In this document: one piece after another, positions 43,028-51,798 of the stretch
How positions within the stretch are numbered: position 1 is the first letter of the stretch
How the letters are laid out: each line of letters opens with the position of its first letter
Assembly (NCBI RefSeq): GCF_011758655.1
Contig: NZ_JAAMPA010000001.1
Span: 372,001-436,000, forward strand
Reading direction: 5' to 3'
DNA: 64,000 nucleotides
From: Modestobacter marinus
Lineage (GTDB): Bacteria > Actinomycetota > Actinomycetes > Mycobacteriales > Geodermatophilaceae
The notes under the pieces: model-generated
Database searches by the model: none
The model's input: the letters and a program-made list of their open reading frames with translations, nothing else
What the model was told of the DNA's origin: nothing
Position numbers and translations under genes: made by a program

Positions 43028-44551
43028 ATGGCGGTGCTGGTCCCGGAACGCACGGAGTCGGCCGCCGAGGACCCCACTCCCCGCCGCTCCCCACCGCTCC
43101 CCCGGCCCCGCCGGCAGGGCACCCCGACGCTGCCGACCGACCGGGTGCTGGCTGCGGTGCTCACCGCCGTGCTCGGGCTGGTGACCCTGGTGGCCCGGCT
43201 GTGGGACATCGGCTACCCCACCGAGCTCGTGTTCGACGAGGCGTACTACCCGCCCGAGGGCGCCGAGCTGCTGGAGCTCGGCTACGAGTACAACCGCGGC
43301 TACACGTTCATCGTCCACCCGCCGCTGGGCAAGTGGCTCATCGCGGCGGGCGAGCAGGTGTTCGGGTACGGGCCGCTGGGCTGGCGGGTGCCGAGTGCGG
43401 TGGCCGGGACGGTGGCGGTCGTCGTCCTGACCCGGCTGGCGCGCCGGCTGACCGGCTCGACGCTGCTCGGCCTGCTCGCCGGCCTGCTCCTGGCGGTGGA
43501 CGGCTTCTCCTTCACCCTCGGCCGGATCGGCCTGCTCGACGTCTTCCTGCAGGTCTTCGTGGTCAGCGCGGTGGCCTGCCTGGTGGTCGACCGCGACCGC
43601 GTGCGGCAACGGGTCCGGGACGGCGCCGACCGGGTGACCGCGGCCGGCTTCCGGCTCGGCCCGCGGGGCTGGCGGATCGCCGCCGGGGTGCTGTTCGGCT
43701 GCGCTTGTGCGGTCAAGTGGAGCGGGGTCTGGTTCCTGGCCTTCTTCGCGGTCCTCTCGCTGTTCTGGGACCGGGCGGCCTGGCGCGAGGCGGGGGTCCC
43801 CCGGCCCACCTGGACGGCGCTGCACCGGGGCCTGCCCGGGGCGACCTGGGCGCTCGCCGTCGTCCCGGTGCTGACCTACCTGGCCTCCTTCACCGGCTGG
43901 TTCCGCGGCGAGAACGCCCAGGGCCGGCACTGGGCCGCCGAGAACCCGGACACCTCGTTCGGCTTCGTGCCGGACGCGCTGCGCTCGCTGTGGCACATGC
44001 ACGGCGAGTGGCTGGACTTCCACAGCGGCCTGTCGAGCCCGCACCCGTGGGAGTCCAGTCCGTGGTCGTGGCTGGTCGACGGCCGGCCGATCCTGCTGTG
44101 GAACCCGCAGGGGCTCACCGACGCGGCGGGCGACCAGGTCGTCCGGTACATGCTCATGCTGGGCACGCCGACGCTGTGGTTCCTCTTCACCCCGGCGCTG
44201 CTGTGGCTGGGCTGGCGGGTCCTGGTCCGGCACGACCAGGCGGCCGTGGTCGCCCTCACCGCCATCGCCGCCGGCTGGGGCACCTGGTTCCTCAACCTCG
44301 ACCGGACGATGTTCATCTTCTACATGGCCCCCGCCCTGCCGTTCTTCGTGCTGGCGGTGGTGCTCGTGCTGCAGGACGTGCTGGGCCCGCCGAACGCGTC
44401 CCCGCTGCGCCGCCAGGTGGGGCTGGGCGTCGTCTGCCTGTACGTGGCGGCGGTGGTGGTGACGTTCGCCTTCTTCCACCCGGTGCTCACCGGGCAGCCG
44501 CTGTCGCAGGCGGAGTGGCTGCAGCGGATGTGGTTCCCCTCCTGGTTCTGA
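43028..44551 (+). CDS. pmt: Dolichyl/polyprenyl-phosphate-mannose protein O-mannosyltransferase
   Basis: 507 residues, GT39 family. About eleven membrane helices; the first extracytoplasmic loop holds VFDEAYYPPEGAELLELGY with the catalytic D-E pair, followed by HPPLGKWLIAAGEQVFGYGP. Later loops carry HSGLSSPHPWESSPWSW. It moves mannose from polyprenyl-P-Man to Ser/Thr of exported proteins in concert with Sec. Candidate substrates include the Ser/Thr-rich surface proteins here, for example the 22,690-23,397 product (inference). ATG 43028; the long upstream frame antisense to rsmI is not coding. Confidence 0.94.
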   Translation: MAVLVPERTESAAEDPTPRRSPPLPRPRRQGTPTLPTDRVLAAVLTAVLGLVTLVARLWDIGYPTELVFDEAYYPPEGAELLELGYEYNRGYTFIVHPPLGKWLIAAGEQVFGYGPLGWRVPSAVAGTVAVVVLTRLARRLTGSTLLGLLAGLLLAVDGFSFTLGRIGLLDVFLQVFVVSAVACLVVDRDRVRQRVRDGADRVTAAGFRLGPRGWRIAAGVLFGCACAVKWSGVWFLAFFAVLSLFWDRAAWREAGVPRPTWTALHRGLPGATWALAVVPVLTYLASFTGWFRGENAQGRHWAAENPDTSFGFVPDALRSLWHMHGEWLDFHSGLSSPHPWESSPWSWLVDGRPILLWNPQGLTDAAGDQVVRYMLMLGTPTLWFLFTPALLWLGWRVLVRHDQAAVVALTAIAAGWGTWFLNLDRTMFIFYMAPALPFFVLAVVLVLQDVLGPPNASPLRRQVGLGVVCLYVAAVVVTFAFFHPVLTGQPLSQAEWLQRMWFPSWF

Positions 44552-44576
44552 GCGCGGGTGTCAGCACGACCGGTCC

Positions 44577-47393
44577 TCAGCGGCGGAGCTCGGTCAACCG
44601 GCCGGTGGCCGCGTCCCAGGTGATCGAGCCGCCCTGGAAGTCCGAACGCCGTCCGCCCGGGATCGTGTACTCGTCGCTCGTGGGATAGCCGAGGTAGGAG
44701 CGTTCCCAGCCGAGGGCGGCCCACCGGGCCCGGATGGAGCCCTCCACCTGCTGCGCACCGGTGCCCGGCGTCCAGTAGATCGACCCGCCCTCGAAGTGGT
44801 TGAACCGACCGACGCCGTCCGGGGTGCTGGTCTCGTCCGTGAGCGGGAAGCCCAGGCGGCCTCCCTCCCAGCCGAAGCGGGCCCACGCGTCGTAGATGCC
44901 GCCGTACACGCTGCGGGCACCGACGCCGGGCAGCCAGTAGATGCCGCCCTCCTGGAAGTCGTTGTAGCGGCCACGCCCGTTGGGCGTGCTCTGCTCGGAG
45001 CTGCGCGGGTAGCCGTGGACGCTGCGCTCCCTCCCCATCGCGGACCAGAGCTCACGGATCGACCACCGACCTGGTGGGCGCCGGTGCTCGGCGTCCAGTA
45101 GACCGAGGAGCCGAAGGCGAAGTCGTTGTAGCGGCCCACGCCGTCGGGGGTGGCGGTCTCGTCGGTCAGCGGTTCGCCGTGCCTCAGCTCGCCGCCCAGG
45201 TCCAGGTAGGTGACGCCGATCGAGCCGTGCACCTCGTGGGCCCCGGCCCGCGGCGACCAGTACATCCGGCCGCCGCTGTACACGTGGTAGCGGAGGTCGG
45301 CGTCCCCGACCTCCGCGGCGACAGGAGCCCCCAGCACTGCCCGGACCCCCGGGTCGGTGGCGTACCGGCGGTCGATCGGAGTGAGGTAGTCGACACCGAG
45401 GACCAGGTCCCGGTCGGGCATGGTCAAGGTCCGCGCCCGGGCTGTCCCGTCGGACCACCGCTCGAACGTGGCCACGCCGTCGGTCGCGACCGACGGGGCG
45501 ATCAGCGAGACCGTCGCCCCTGCGGTGATCGGGACGCTGGCGCGGGCGACACCGTTCACGGTTATCGCGCTGGGGGTGCTGGCCTCGACCGTCAGGGTCC
45601 GGAGCCGGGGCTCGGCCACGAACGTCCGCTGGACGCGCACGCCCGAGGAGTCCCGTGCGCTGGCGACGACCTCCAGCTGGGTCTGGTCGCCGTGGTCGTC
45701 GAACGGCCGGGAGAACGAGGCGCCGGTGAAGGACTCACCGGGGTGGTCGTGGCAGTACCCCCCGCTGCAGTGCACGAGCTGCACGCTCCAGGTGACGGGC
45801 AGGGCGCCGTCCTCCCGGTCGGTGGCGGTCGCACTCGCGGCGACGGTCTCCCCCACGGCGAAGCGCCGGTCCGCCGGGGGGCTGGTGAGCGTGAGGACAG
45901 GGGAGCCGTTGAACGGCACGACCTGCAGCGTGGTCGTCCCGGTGGCACCGAGGACGTCGGTGACGGTGAGCCGGGCGGTGTAGCTGCCCCCTCCCGGCGG
46001 ATAGGTGTGGACCACCCTCGGCCCCGTGGCCCGGGTGCCGTCCCCGAAGTCCCATTCGTGGGTCAGCGACTCGTCGTCCAGGTCGCTGGAGGCCGTGCCG
46101 TCGAAGGTCACCGTCCCCGTGGCCGGGTCGGTGGTGAGCGTCGCGGAGGCCATGGGGGCTCGGTTCCCGGGCACGTAGACGAGCCGCTTCAGCACGCTGC
46201 CGCCGATGTCGGCGTACACCACGTCCCCGTTGGACCGCAGCGGCGAACTTGACCGGCAGGCCGTTCCCGACGCCGAAGCCCTCGGCCTCCGGAGCGCGGA
46301 CCAGCCGCCCCTGGGCGTCGTAGCGCAGGGTGTAGACCCGCTGGGACGAGTAGTCACCGAAGAAGTAGGCCCCGCGGTACTCCTCGGGGTAGCTCGCGCC
46401 TGAGTAGACGATGCCGCCGGTGACGCTCGTACCGGCCGGGCCGTGCGCGTAGGTGTACAGCGGCGAGGACTGGGTCACCCCCTGGCACGCGACCAGGTCG
46501 GCGTACCCGGGTGTCGGGAACTCCCCCTCCCAGCACGGCCAGCCGTAGCTCGCCCCCGGGCGGATGAGGTTGACCTCCTCCCAAGTGTTCCAGCCGACGT
46601 CGCCGAGGACCGGCGCCCCACTGGCCGGGTCCAGGCTCATCCGGAAGGGACTGCGGAACCCGCTGGCGTAGACCCGGCTCCGCCACGAGGAGGGGGCGGC
46701 GGGGTCGTAGTAGGGGTTGCTCGACACCCCCCGGCCGTCCGGCAGGACGTGCAGCACCTTGCCGCGGCCGTCGTCGAGGTCCAGAGCGCCGAGGGCCCGC
46801 TCGTCGACGTACCGGAAGTCGGCTGCATCACCGATGCTGACCCACAGCGTGCCGTCGGGATCCGGGACGAGCGCCGTCATGGTGTGCACGTCGGACCAGC
46901 TCTCGAGGTCCCAGATGACCCGCTCGTCCGCCAGCCCGGTCGGCTCTGGAGCGCCGGTGACCGCCCACGAGCTCAACCGCATCGTCCACCGGCCGTCGAC
47001 CGACAGTGTGCGGGCGGTGAAGATCCGCCGACTGGTCGCGTAGTCGGCGGGCACCGCCAGCCCGGTCAGCCCCAGGTCCTGCACGGTGACGACAGGGAGC
47101 TGGGCCAGCGTGCGCGCCTCGCCGGCGGCCGACACCCAGGCCACCCGGCCGTCCTTGCCCGTGGTGAACCAGCTGCCGTCGGGCGCGAACGCGAAGTCGG
47201 TCAGCGCCCCGTCCTGACCGCTCGGCAGGTCGCGGACGGTGAACCCCGCCGGCAGCGCGGCCGCCTGCGCCCGCCCGGGCACTCCCACCAGGGTCCCGGC
47301 CACGAGCAGCGCGAGCACCAGCAGCGCGCGCCCGGCTATCCCGATCCCCCGGGCCGACCACCTGGACCCCGCGCTGTCACGCTCCGCTGTCAC
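44577..47393 (-). pseudogene. Secreted sugar dehydrogenase / PKD / LGFP-repeat gene with two frameshifts
   Basis: A single ~938-residue protein is spread over three frames. Frame 1 (from GTG 47393): signal peptide ending GRAQAAALP, then a glucose/sorbosone dehydrogenase propeller (AAALPAGFTVRDLPSG, LWVSIGDAADFRYVDE, WEEVNLIRPGASYGWPCWEG, GGIVYSGASYPEEYRGAYFF). It shifts at about 46,229-46,246, after LPVKFA. Frame 2 holds a PKD domain (THEWDFGDGTRATG) and the first LGFP repeats (GEPLTDETATPDGVGRYNDF). It shifts at 45,059-45,072 after GAHQVGG. Frame 3 carries three more LGFP repeats to the stop. LGFP repeats bind cell-wall polymers. The breaks may be real or sequencing errors; each downstream frame continues with intact family sequence, which favours recent events or errors. 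Confidence 0.8.
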
Positions 47394-47530
47394 CCGGAAC
47401 AGGTAACAGGCAGGTCCGACGGATCCGGGAGGTCAGAGGCGTGCGGGTCCGACCCACCGGGCGGTGATCACTCAGCGCGCCGTTCGGGTCACGGACAGGC
47501 CATCGCGGGCGAGCAGGTCACCGGAAACGC

Positions 47531-47562
47531 GTCAGGCCGGGCCCTGGTGGGCCCGGCCTGAC
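47531..47562 (-). terminator. tRNA-Ala terminator hairpin
   Basis: GTCAGGCCGGGCCC (47531-47544) and exact complement (47549-47562), loop TGGT, five bases beyond the 3' end of the tRNA gene. Confidence 0.85.
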
Positions 47563-47567
47563 CGGGG

Positions 47568-47641
47568 TGGAGCTGAGGGGAATTGAACCCCTGACCCCCT
47601 CGATGCGAACGAGGTGCGCTACCGGACTGCGCCACAGCCCC
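47568..47641 (-). tRNA. tRNA-Ala (anticodon CGC)
   Basis: 74 nt without encoded CCA. Acceptor GGGGCTG pairs with CAGCTCC (one G-T pair), discriminator A. Anticodon stem CCTCG/CGAGG with loop TTCGCAT, giving CGC at positions 34-36; T arm AGGGG-TTCAATT-CCCCT. It reads GCG, a common codon at this GC content. Confidence 0.96.
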
Positions 47642-47667
47642 TCGGACGGAGAGCTTACCGCCCGGTT

Positions 47668-47699
47668 CCTCCGGCGCTGCACGGGGGCAGCGCCGGAGG
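47668..47699 (-). terminator. glpR terminator hairpin
   Basis: CCTCCGGCGCTGC (47668-47680) and exact complement (47687-47699), six-base loop, 5 bp after the stop of the 47,705-48,439 gene. Confidence 0.8.
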
Positions 47700-47704
47700 G
47701 TCCG

Positions 47705-48439
47705 TCAGCCGTTGACGACGCGCTTCGGGGCGTAGACGTCGATGTCGGCGAAGCCGATGTCCTCGTCGTCCAGGCCGACGACGGCGCTGTGCTGCCAGTC
47801 GACCGGGGCCGCGGTGCGCGCCGCGACGACCCGTCCGGGGCGCAGCGGGTGCACCGGGGCCAGCGGCAGGCTGGGGTGCACCTGACCGGCCTCGCCCGCC
47901 ACCGTGGCCGGCGCGGAGGCCGGGCCGGCAGCCGCCGGGCGGGGCTGCACCGGACGGGCCTGCGGCTGAGCCGGGCGGGCGTGCGGTGCCCGCATCGGCG
48001 GACGGTGGGCGGCCCGGGCCGCGCGACGGGCGGCGGTCCGCCGCTCCCGCTTGGCCGCGGCCGCGGTCACCATGAGGTAGCCGACGACGGCGAGGTCCAG
48101 CAGCACCTGCGGCGCCCACAGCCACGACCGGTAGGCCACCGCACCGACCAGCGCGAGCACGGCCAGGGCGACGAGGCCGGCCAGCGTGCGACGGCGCCGG
48201 GCGTGCACGTCGACCTGCAGCTCACCGCTGCTGCGCAGCTGGGCCCGGTCGATGCTCACCCGCTCGGTCTCGGCGTGGACCACCGGGTCCACGGGCCGGC
48301 GCCGCTGCAGGGTCCGTCCTGAGTTGGCTGCACCGTTCCCCGTGTGCGTGTCGCCCCGGGTGACCACCATCGGCACCAGGACCACGAACCACAGCACGAC
48401 GAGAGCGGCCAGCAGTACGCCCGATCCCATCTCGAACAC
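47705..48439 (-). CDS. glpR: GlpR-like membrane protein (divisome receptor of Glp)
   Basis: 244 residues. N-terminal helix (SGVLLAALVVLWFVVLVPMV), a basic cytoplasmic loop (~30-80) and two more helices around 85-130, then a Pro/Ala/Arg-rich linker and the conserved C-terminal block ADIDVYAPKRVVN. The architecture and position two genes after the moeA-like glp match Rv0996 and the C. glutamicum receptor GlpR, which recruits Glp and FtsZ to the septum. Assignment rests on context and architecture. GTG 48439; MFEMGSG has an internal ATG at 48430 as an alternative. A 13-bp hairpin follows the stop. Confidence 0.75.
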   Translation of the reverse strand: MFEMGSGVLLAALVVLWFVVLVPMVVTRGDTHTGNGAANSGRTLQRRRPVDPVVHAETERVSIDRAQLRSSGELQVDVHARRRRTLAGLVALAVLALVGAVAYRSWLWAPQVLLDLAVVGYLMVTAAAAKRERRTAARRAARAAHRPPMRAPHARPAQPQARPVQPRPAAAGPASAPATVAGEAGQVHPSLPLAPVHPLRPGRVVAARTAAPVDWQHSAVVGLDDEDIGFADIDVYAPKRVVNG

Positions 48440-48609
48440 CCCGATCCATCCCTGGCCCAGCGGAACGACCCCATCCCTGGGGCCACACGAGTCACATCCG
48501 TCACTCGGGAGTCAAGGTAAGGGCGCGGACTGCCGATACCCGGGACATCTCCCGGTGTGTCGGCGCGCGTCGTCGGCGCACCGGCGTGTCGCCGTCGGCA
48601 CCGCGCGGG

Positions 48610-49227
48610 TCAGCGGGGTGCGCGGTCCCGCCAGCGGGCGAGCACCCCGCCCGGGAGCTCCCCGGCCAGCAGCGCGTAGCCGAGGTGGTCCCGCCAGGCA
48701 CCGTCGATGTCCAGGTACTCGCGGAAGAGCCCCTCCTGCCGGAACCCCAGCCGTTCGACCAGCCGCCGGCTGGGGCCGTTCTCCGGCCGGATGTCGGCCT
48801 GCAGGCGGTGCAGCCCGACCGGGCCGAAGACGTGGTCGCAGACCAGCGCCACCGCCAGCGAGGCCGCCCCCCGCCCGGCCACGGACTGGTCGACCCAGTA
48901 GCCCAGGCTGCCGGAGCGCAGCGCCCCCCGGACGACGTTGTCGACGGTCACCTGACCGGCCAGCCGCCCCTCGTACCGCAGGGCGAAGGGCAGGGACGCC
49001 CCGACCCGGGCGCGCCGGGACGCCGCCCGGCGCATCGCCCGGTAGGCCGCCGGGGTGTGCCGCGCGGACCAGCTGAGCCCGGTGGAGGGCTCCCAGGGCA
49101 GCAGCCACGCCTCGTTCGCGGTGCGCAGCCGGGCCCACTCGCGGGCGTCGTCGCGGCGCAGCGGGTGCAGCTCGACCGGGCCCCACGACAGCCGCGCCGG
49201 CCAGCCCGGGTGCAGGGCCGGGTCCAG
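48610..49227 (-). CDS. rimJ: RimJ/RimL-family GNAT N-acetyltransferase
   Basis: About 205 residues. GNAT fold: ALRYEGRLAGQVTVDNVV (beta-2/3), GYWVDQSVAGRGAASLAV carrying the acetyl-CoA loop (Q/R-x-x-G-x-A variant), and IRPENGPSRRLVERLGFRQE then LFREYLDIDGAWRDH. RimJ relatives acetylate N-terminal residues of ribosomal and other proteins. The conserved N-terminus GWPARLSWGPVELHPLRRDD lies upstream of the first ATG (49035), so the true start is probably an unusual CTG at 49227, just behind the glp stop at 49,229. No ATG, GTG or TTG precedes it in frame. Between glp and glpR, as in mycobacteria. Confidence 0.85.
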   Translation of the reverse strand: MDPALHPGWPARLSWGPVELHPLRRDDAREWARLRTANEAWLLPWEPSTGLSWSARHTPAAYRAMRRAASRRARVGASLPFALRYEGRLAGQVTVDNVVRGALRSGSLGYWVDQSVAGRGAASLAVALVCDHVFGPVGLHRLQADIRPENGPSRRLVERLGFRQEGLFREYLDIDGAWRDHLGYALLAGELPGGVLARWRDRAPR

Positions 49228-49228
49228 C

Positions 49229-50716
49229 TCAGCCCCCGAGCAGCATGGGCATGACGGTGACGAGTCCGCCGGCGGACACCTCGGTGACGTCCTCGTCCAC
49301 CACGATCAGGCAGTTGGCGCGGGCCATCCGGGCGAGCATCGCCTGGTCGCCGTCCCCGATCGGCTCGACGACGTAGCCGCCGTCGGGGTGCCGCATGACC
49401 TGGCCGTGCAGGTACTGCCGGTACCCCAGCGGCGAGAGCAGCTGCTGGGCGGAGACGGCCTGCACGGTGCGCCGGAACAGCTGGCGCTTGCCGAGCATCA
49501 GCCGGATCGCCGGGCGGACGAACACCTCGAAGGCGACCAGCGCGGCGACCGGCTCACCGGGCACGCAGATCACCGGGACGGCGTCGGGCCCGAGCTTGCC
49601 GAAGGCGTGCACGGGCCCGGGGTGCATGGCCACCTGGGTGAAGGTGAGCCCGCCCAGCTCGTCCAGCGCCTCCTGGAGCAGGTCGTGGCCGCCGTTGGCG
49701 AAGGTGCCGGCGACCAGGACGACGTCGCTGCGGAGCATCTGCCCCTCCAGCAGCTCGACCATCCGCCGCCGGTCGTTGGGCATGATCCCCGCCCGGTAGG
49801 CCTCGGCGCCGGCGTCCCGCGCGGCGGCGGCCAGCGCGTAGCTGTTCACGTCCACCTGCTGACCGGGGCCGGCCACCGCACCGACGTCGACGAGCTCGTT
49901 GCCGGCGCACAGCACCGTGATCCGCGGACGCGGCCGCACGGCCACCCGCTCGCGCCCGACGGCGGCCAGCAGGCTGATCTGGGCCGGGCCGATGGGGGTG
50001 CCGACCTCCACGGCGACGTCGCCGGTCGCGACGTCGTCCCCGACCCGGCGGACGTAGCTGCCCGGCGCCAGCGCGGCGAAGACCTGCACCCGGGCGGCGC
50101 CCTGGTCGGTCCAGGCGGCGGGGACGACGACGTCGGCACCGGCGGGCAGCATCGCGCCGACGGCGACCTTCTGCGCGAGGCCGGCGGTGATCGAGGCCGG
50201 CTCGCCGTCACCGGCGGCGGTCTCACCGACGACGGCGAGGTCGACGGGCTGCTCGACGGTCGCCGTGGCGATGTCGGCCGCGCGGACGGCGTACCCGTCG
50301 AGCCCGGCCTGGTCGAAGGCGGGCAGCGAGCGCTGGCTGGTGACCAGCTCGGCGCAGAGCAGCCCCTGGGCGTCGAGCACCGCGAGCTCGATCGGGTCGG
50401 GCTGCGGGACGGCGCCGAGGATCTCGTCCAGGTGGTGCTCGACGGGCCGCAGCCGGACCCCGGACACGTCGACCGAGCCGGTGTCGGCGAGCGGGTCCGG
50501 GGCCCGGTCGCCGGTGGCGATGGCCGGCGAGGGGACCCGGTCGGAGGAGAACACCGACCGGTCGACCTGCACGGTGTCGTGGGTGACCACCGGCGCCGGC
50601 CCGGAGACCTGCCGGTTGTCCCGTGGTGACGGGACCAGCCCGCCGCTCGTCAGGTCCAGCTGGGTCGTGTCCCGGCCTCCGCCGGAGATCCACCCGCGTG
50701 TGCTGTCGTCGCTCAT
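49229..50716 (-). CDS. glp: Gephyrin-like MoeA paralogue (Glp), probably divisomal
   Basis: 495 residues. MoeA fold recognisable by AFDQAGLDGYAVRAADI, VAVGAMLPAGADVVVPA and VPVICVPGEPVAALVAFEVF. Molybdotransferase residues are altered: the GGVSxGxxD loop is GTFANGGHD, and GDEL is GNEL. A ~85-residue disordered N-terminal extension precedes the core. In C. glutamicum this paralogue is Glp, an FtsZ-binding protein acting with the membrane receptor GlpR. Neighbours galU, rimJ and the GlpR-like gene match that context. ATG 50716 (MSDDST) is preferred over GTG 50725. A residual molybdenum-cofactor role cannot be excluded. Confidence 0.85.
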   Translation of the reverse strand: MSDDSTRGWISGGGRDTTQLDLTSGGLVPSPRDNRQVSGPAPVVTHDTVQVDRSVFSSDRVPSPAIATGDRAPDPLADTGSVDVSGVRLRPVEHHLDEILGAVPQPDPIELAVLDAQGLLCAELVTSQRSLPAFDQAGLDGYAVRAADIATATVEQPVDLAVVGETAAGDGEPASITAGLAQKVAVGAMLPAGADVVVPAAWTDQGAARVQVFAALAPGSYVRRVGDDVATGDVAVEVGTPIGPAQISLLAAVGRERVAVRPRPRITVLCAGNELVDVGAVAGPGQQVDVNSYALAAAARDAGAEAYRAGIMPNDRRRMVELLEGQMLRSDVVLVAGTFANGGHDLLQEALDELGGLTFTQVAMHPGPVHAFGKLGPDAVPVICVPGEPVAALVAFEVFVRPAIRLMLGKRQLFRRTVQAVSAQQLLSPLGYRQYLHGQVMRHPDGGYVVEPIGDGDQAMLARMARANCLIVVDEDVTEVSAGGLVTVMPMLLGG

Positions 50717-50826
50717 CCCCACCACCGTCGTCCTGCCGTCGTCGGGCCAGGTCCGGTGACCGAGGTGCCGGTCACGGTCGCCGATCGACGGACGTGCGGT
50801 CCGATGGTGCCCTCTGGAGGGGCGCC

Positions 50827-51771
50827 TCAGGCCGGCGACGCGCCCTCGGCGGGCAGGTCGGCGACGAAGTCACGCAGCCACGGGCCGAAGGTGGGGCCGA
50901 GGTCCTCGCGCTCGACGGCCAGCTGGACGACGGCCTTGAGGTAGTCCAGCTTGTCGCCGGTGTCGTACCGGCGGCCGGAGAAGACGACGCCGTGCACCGG
51001 CATGCCGTCCTCGACCAGCTTGAGCAGCGCGTCGGTCAGCTGGATCTCCCCGCCGCGGCCGGGCGGGGTGTCCCGGATCGCCGGGAAGACCTCCGGGGGC
51101 AGCACGTAGCGGCCGATGATCGCCAGCGTGCTGGGCGCCTCGTCGGACGGGGGCTTCTCGACCATGCCGGTGACCCGGAAGACCTCGTCGCCGGCGGCGT
51201 CCCCGGAGACCCCGGCCTCCTCGACGGCGACGGCGCCGTACTTGGAGATGTTGTCCGCGCCCACGTCCAGCAGCGCGACCACCGCGCCGCCGTGCTCGGC
51301 CTGCACGGCGAGCATCTGCTCGAGCAGGTGGTCGCGGGCGTCGATGATGTCGTCGCCGAGGAGCACCGCGAACGGCTCGTCCCCGACGAACGCGGCGGCC
51401 TGCAGGACGGCGTGGCCGAGGCCCTTCGCCTCGCCCTGGCGCACGAAGAAGACCTGCGCGACGTCGGTGGACTCGTGCACCGCGTCGAGCCGGCTCTGGT
51501 CGCCCTTGGCCTCCAGGGCGGTCTCCAGCTCCGGCGTCCGGTCGAAGAAGTCCTCGATGCTGCCCTTGTTGCGCCCGGTCACCATGAGCACCTCGCCGAC
51601 GCCGGCCCGGGCGGCCTCCTCGACGATGTACTGCAGGGCCGGCCGGTCGACGACCGGCAGCAGCTCCTTGGGGACGGCCTTGGTGGCGGGGAGGAAGCGG
51701 GTGCCCATCCCGGCGACCGGGATGACGGCCTTCGTGGCCGGGCGCGGGCTCGGGGCGGACGGACTCGACAT
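50827..51771 (-). CDS. galU: UTP-glucose-1-phosphate uridylyltransferase
   Basis: 314 residues. PVAGMGTRFLPATKAVPKEL is the nucleotide-binding loop with catalytic Lys; DRPALQYIVEEAARAGV, GQGEAKGLGHAVLQAA-like RQGEAKGLGHAVL, and GRYVLPPEVFPAIRDTPPG complete the GalU signature. It supplies UDP-glucose for the surface polysaccharide locus and for cell-wall glycans. The ATG at 51771 lies 27 bp from the divergent 5-FCL start, with a shared TAACTA/TAGTTA box between. Followed by glp after 110 bp. Confidence 0.96.
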   Translation of the reverse strand: MSSPSAPSPRPATKAVIPVAGMGTRFLPATKAVPKELLPVVDRPALQYIVEEAARAGVGEVLMVTGRNKGSIEDFFDRTPELETALEAKGDQSRLDAVHESTDVAQVFFVRQGEAKGLGHAVLQAAAFVGDEPFAVLLGDDIIDARDHLLEQMLAVQAEHGGAVVALLDVGADNISKYGAVAVEEAGVSGDAAGDEVFRVTGMVEKPPSDEAPSTLAIIGRYVLPPEVFPAIRDTPPGRGGEIQLTDALLKLVEDGMPVHGVVFSGRRYDTGDKLDYLKAVVQLAVEREDLGPTFGPWLRDFVADLPAEGASPA

Positions 51772-51782
51772 GCCGGGCAGCC

Positions 51783-51788
51783 TAACTA
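51783..51788. promoter_or_regulatory. Shared TAACTA/TAGTTA box of galU and 5-FCL genes
   Basis: The only AT-rich stretch in the 27-bp divergent gap. It reads TAACTA toward the 5-FCL ATG (10 nt between) and TAGTTA toward galU (11 nt between). Neither gene has a Shine-Dalgarno sequence, consistent with overlapping leaderless promoters. TANNNT is matched only in part (last base A). Confidence 0.45.
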
Positions 51789-51798
51789 GCCTGCCGCC

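Noticed and set aside
45074-46252. 392-codon plus-strand frame inside the LGFP gene
   Set aside because: Antisense composition, no recognisable domain; the minus strand encodes PKD and LGFP repeats.
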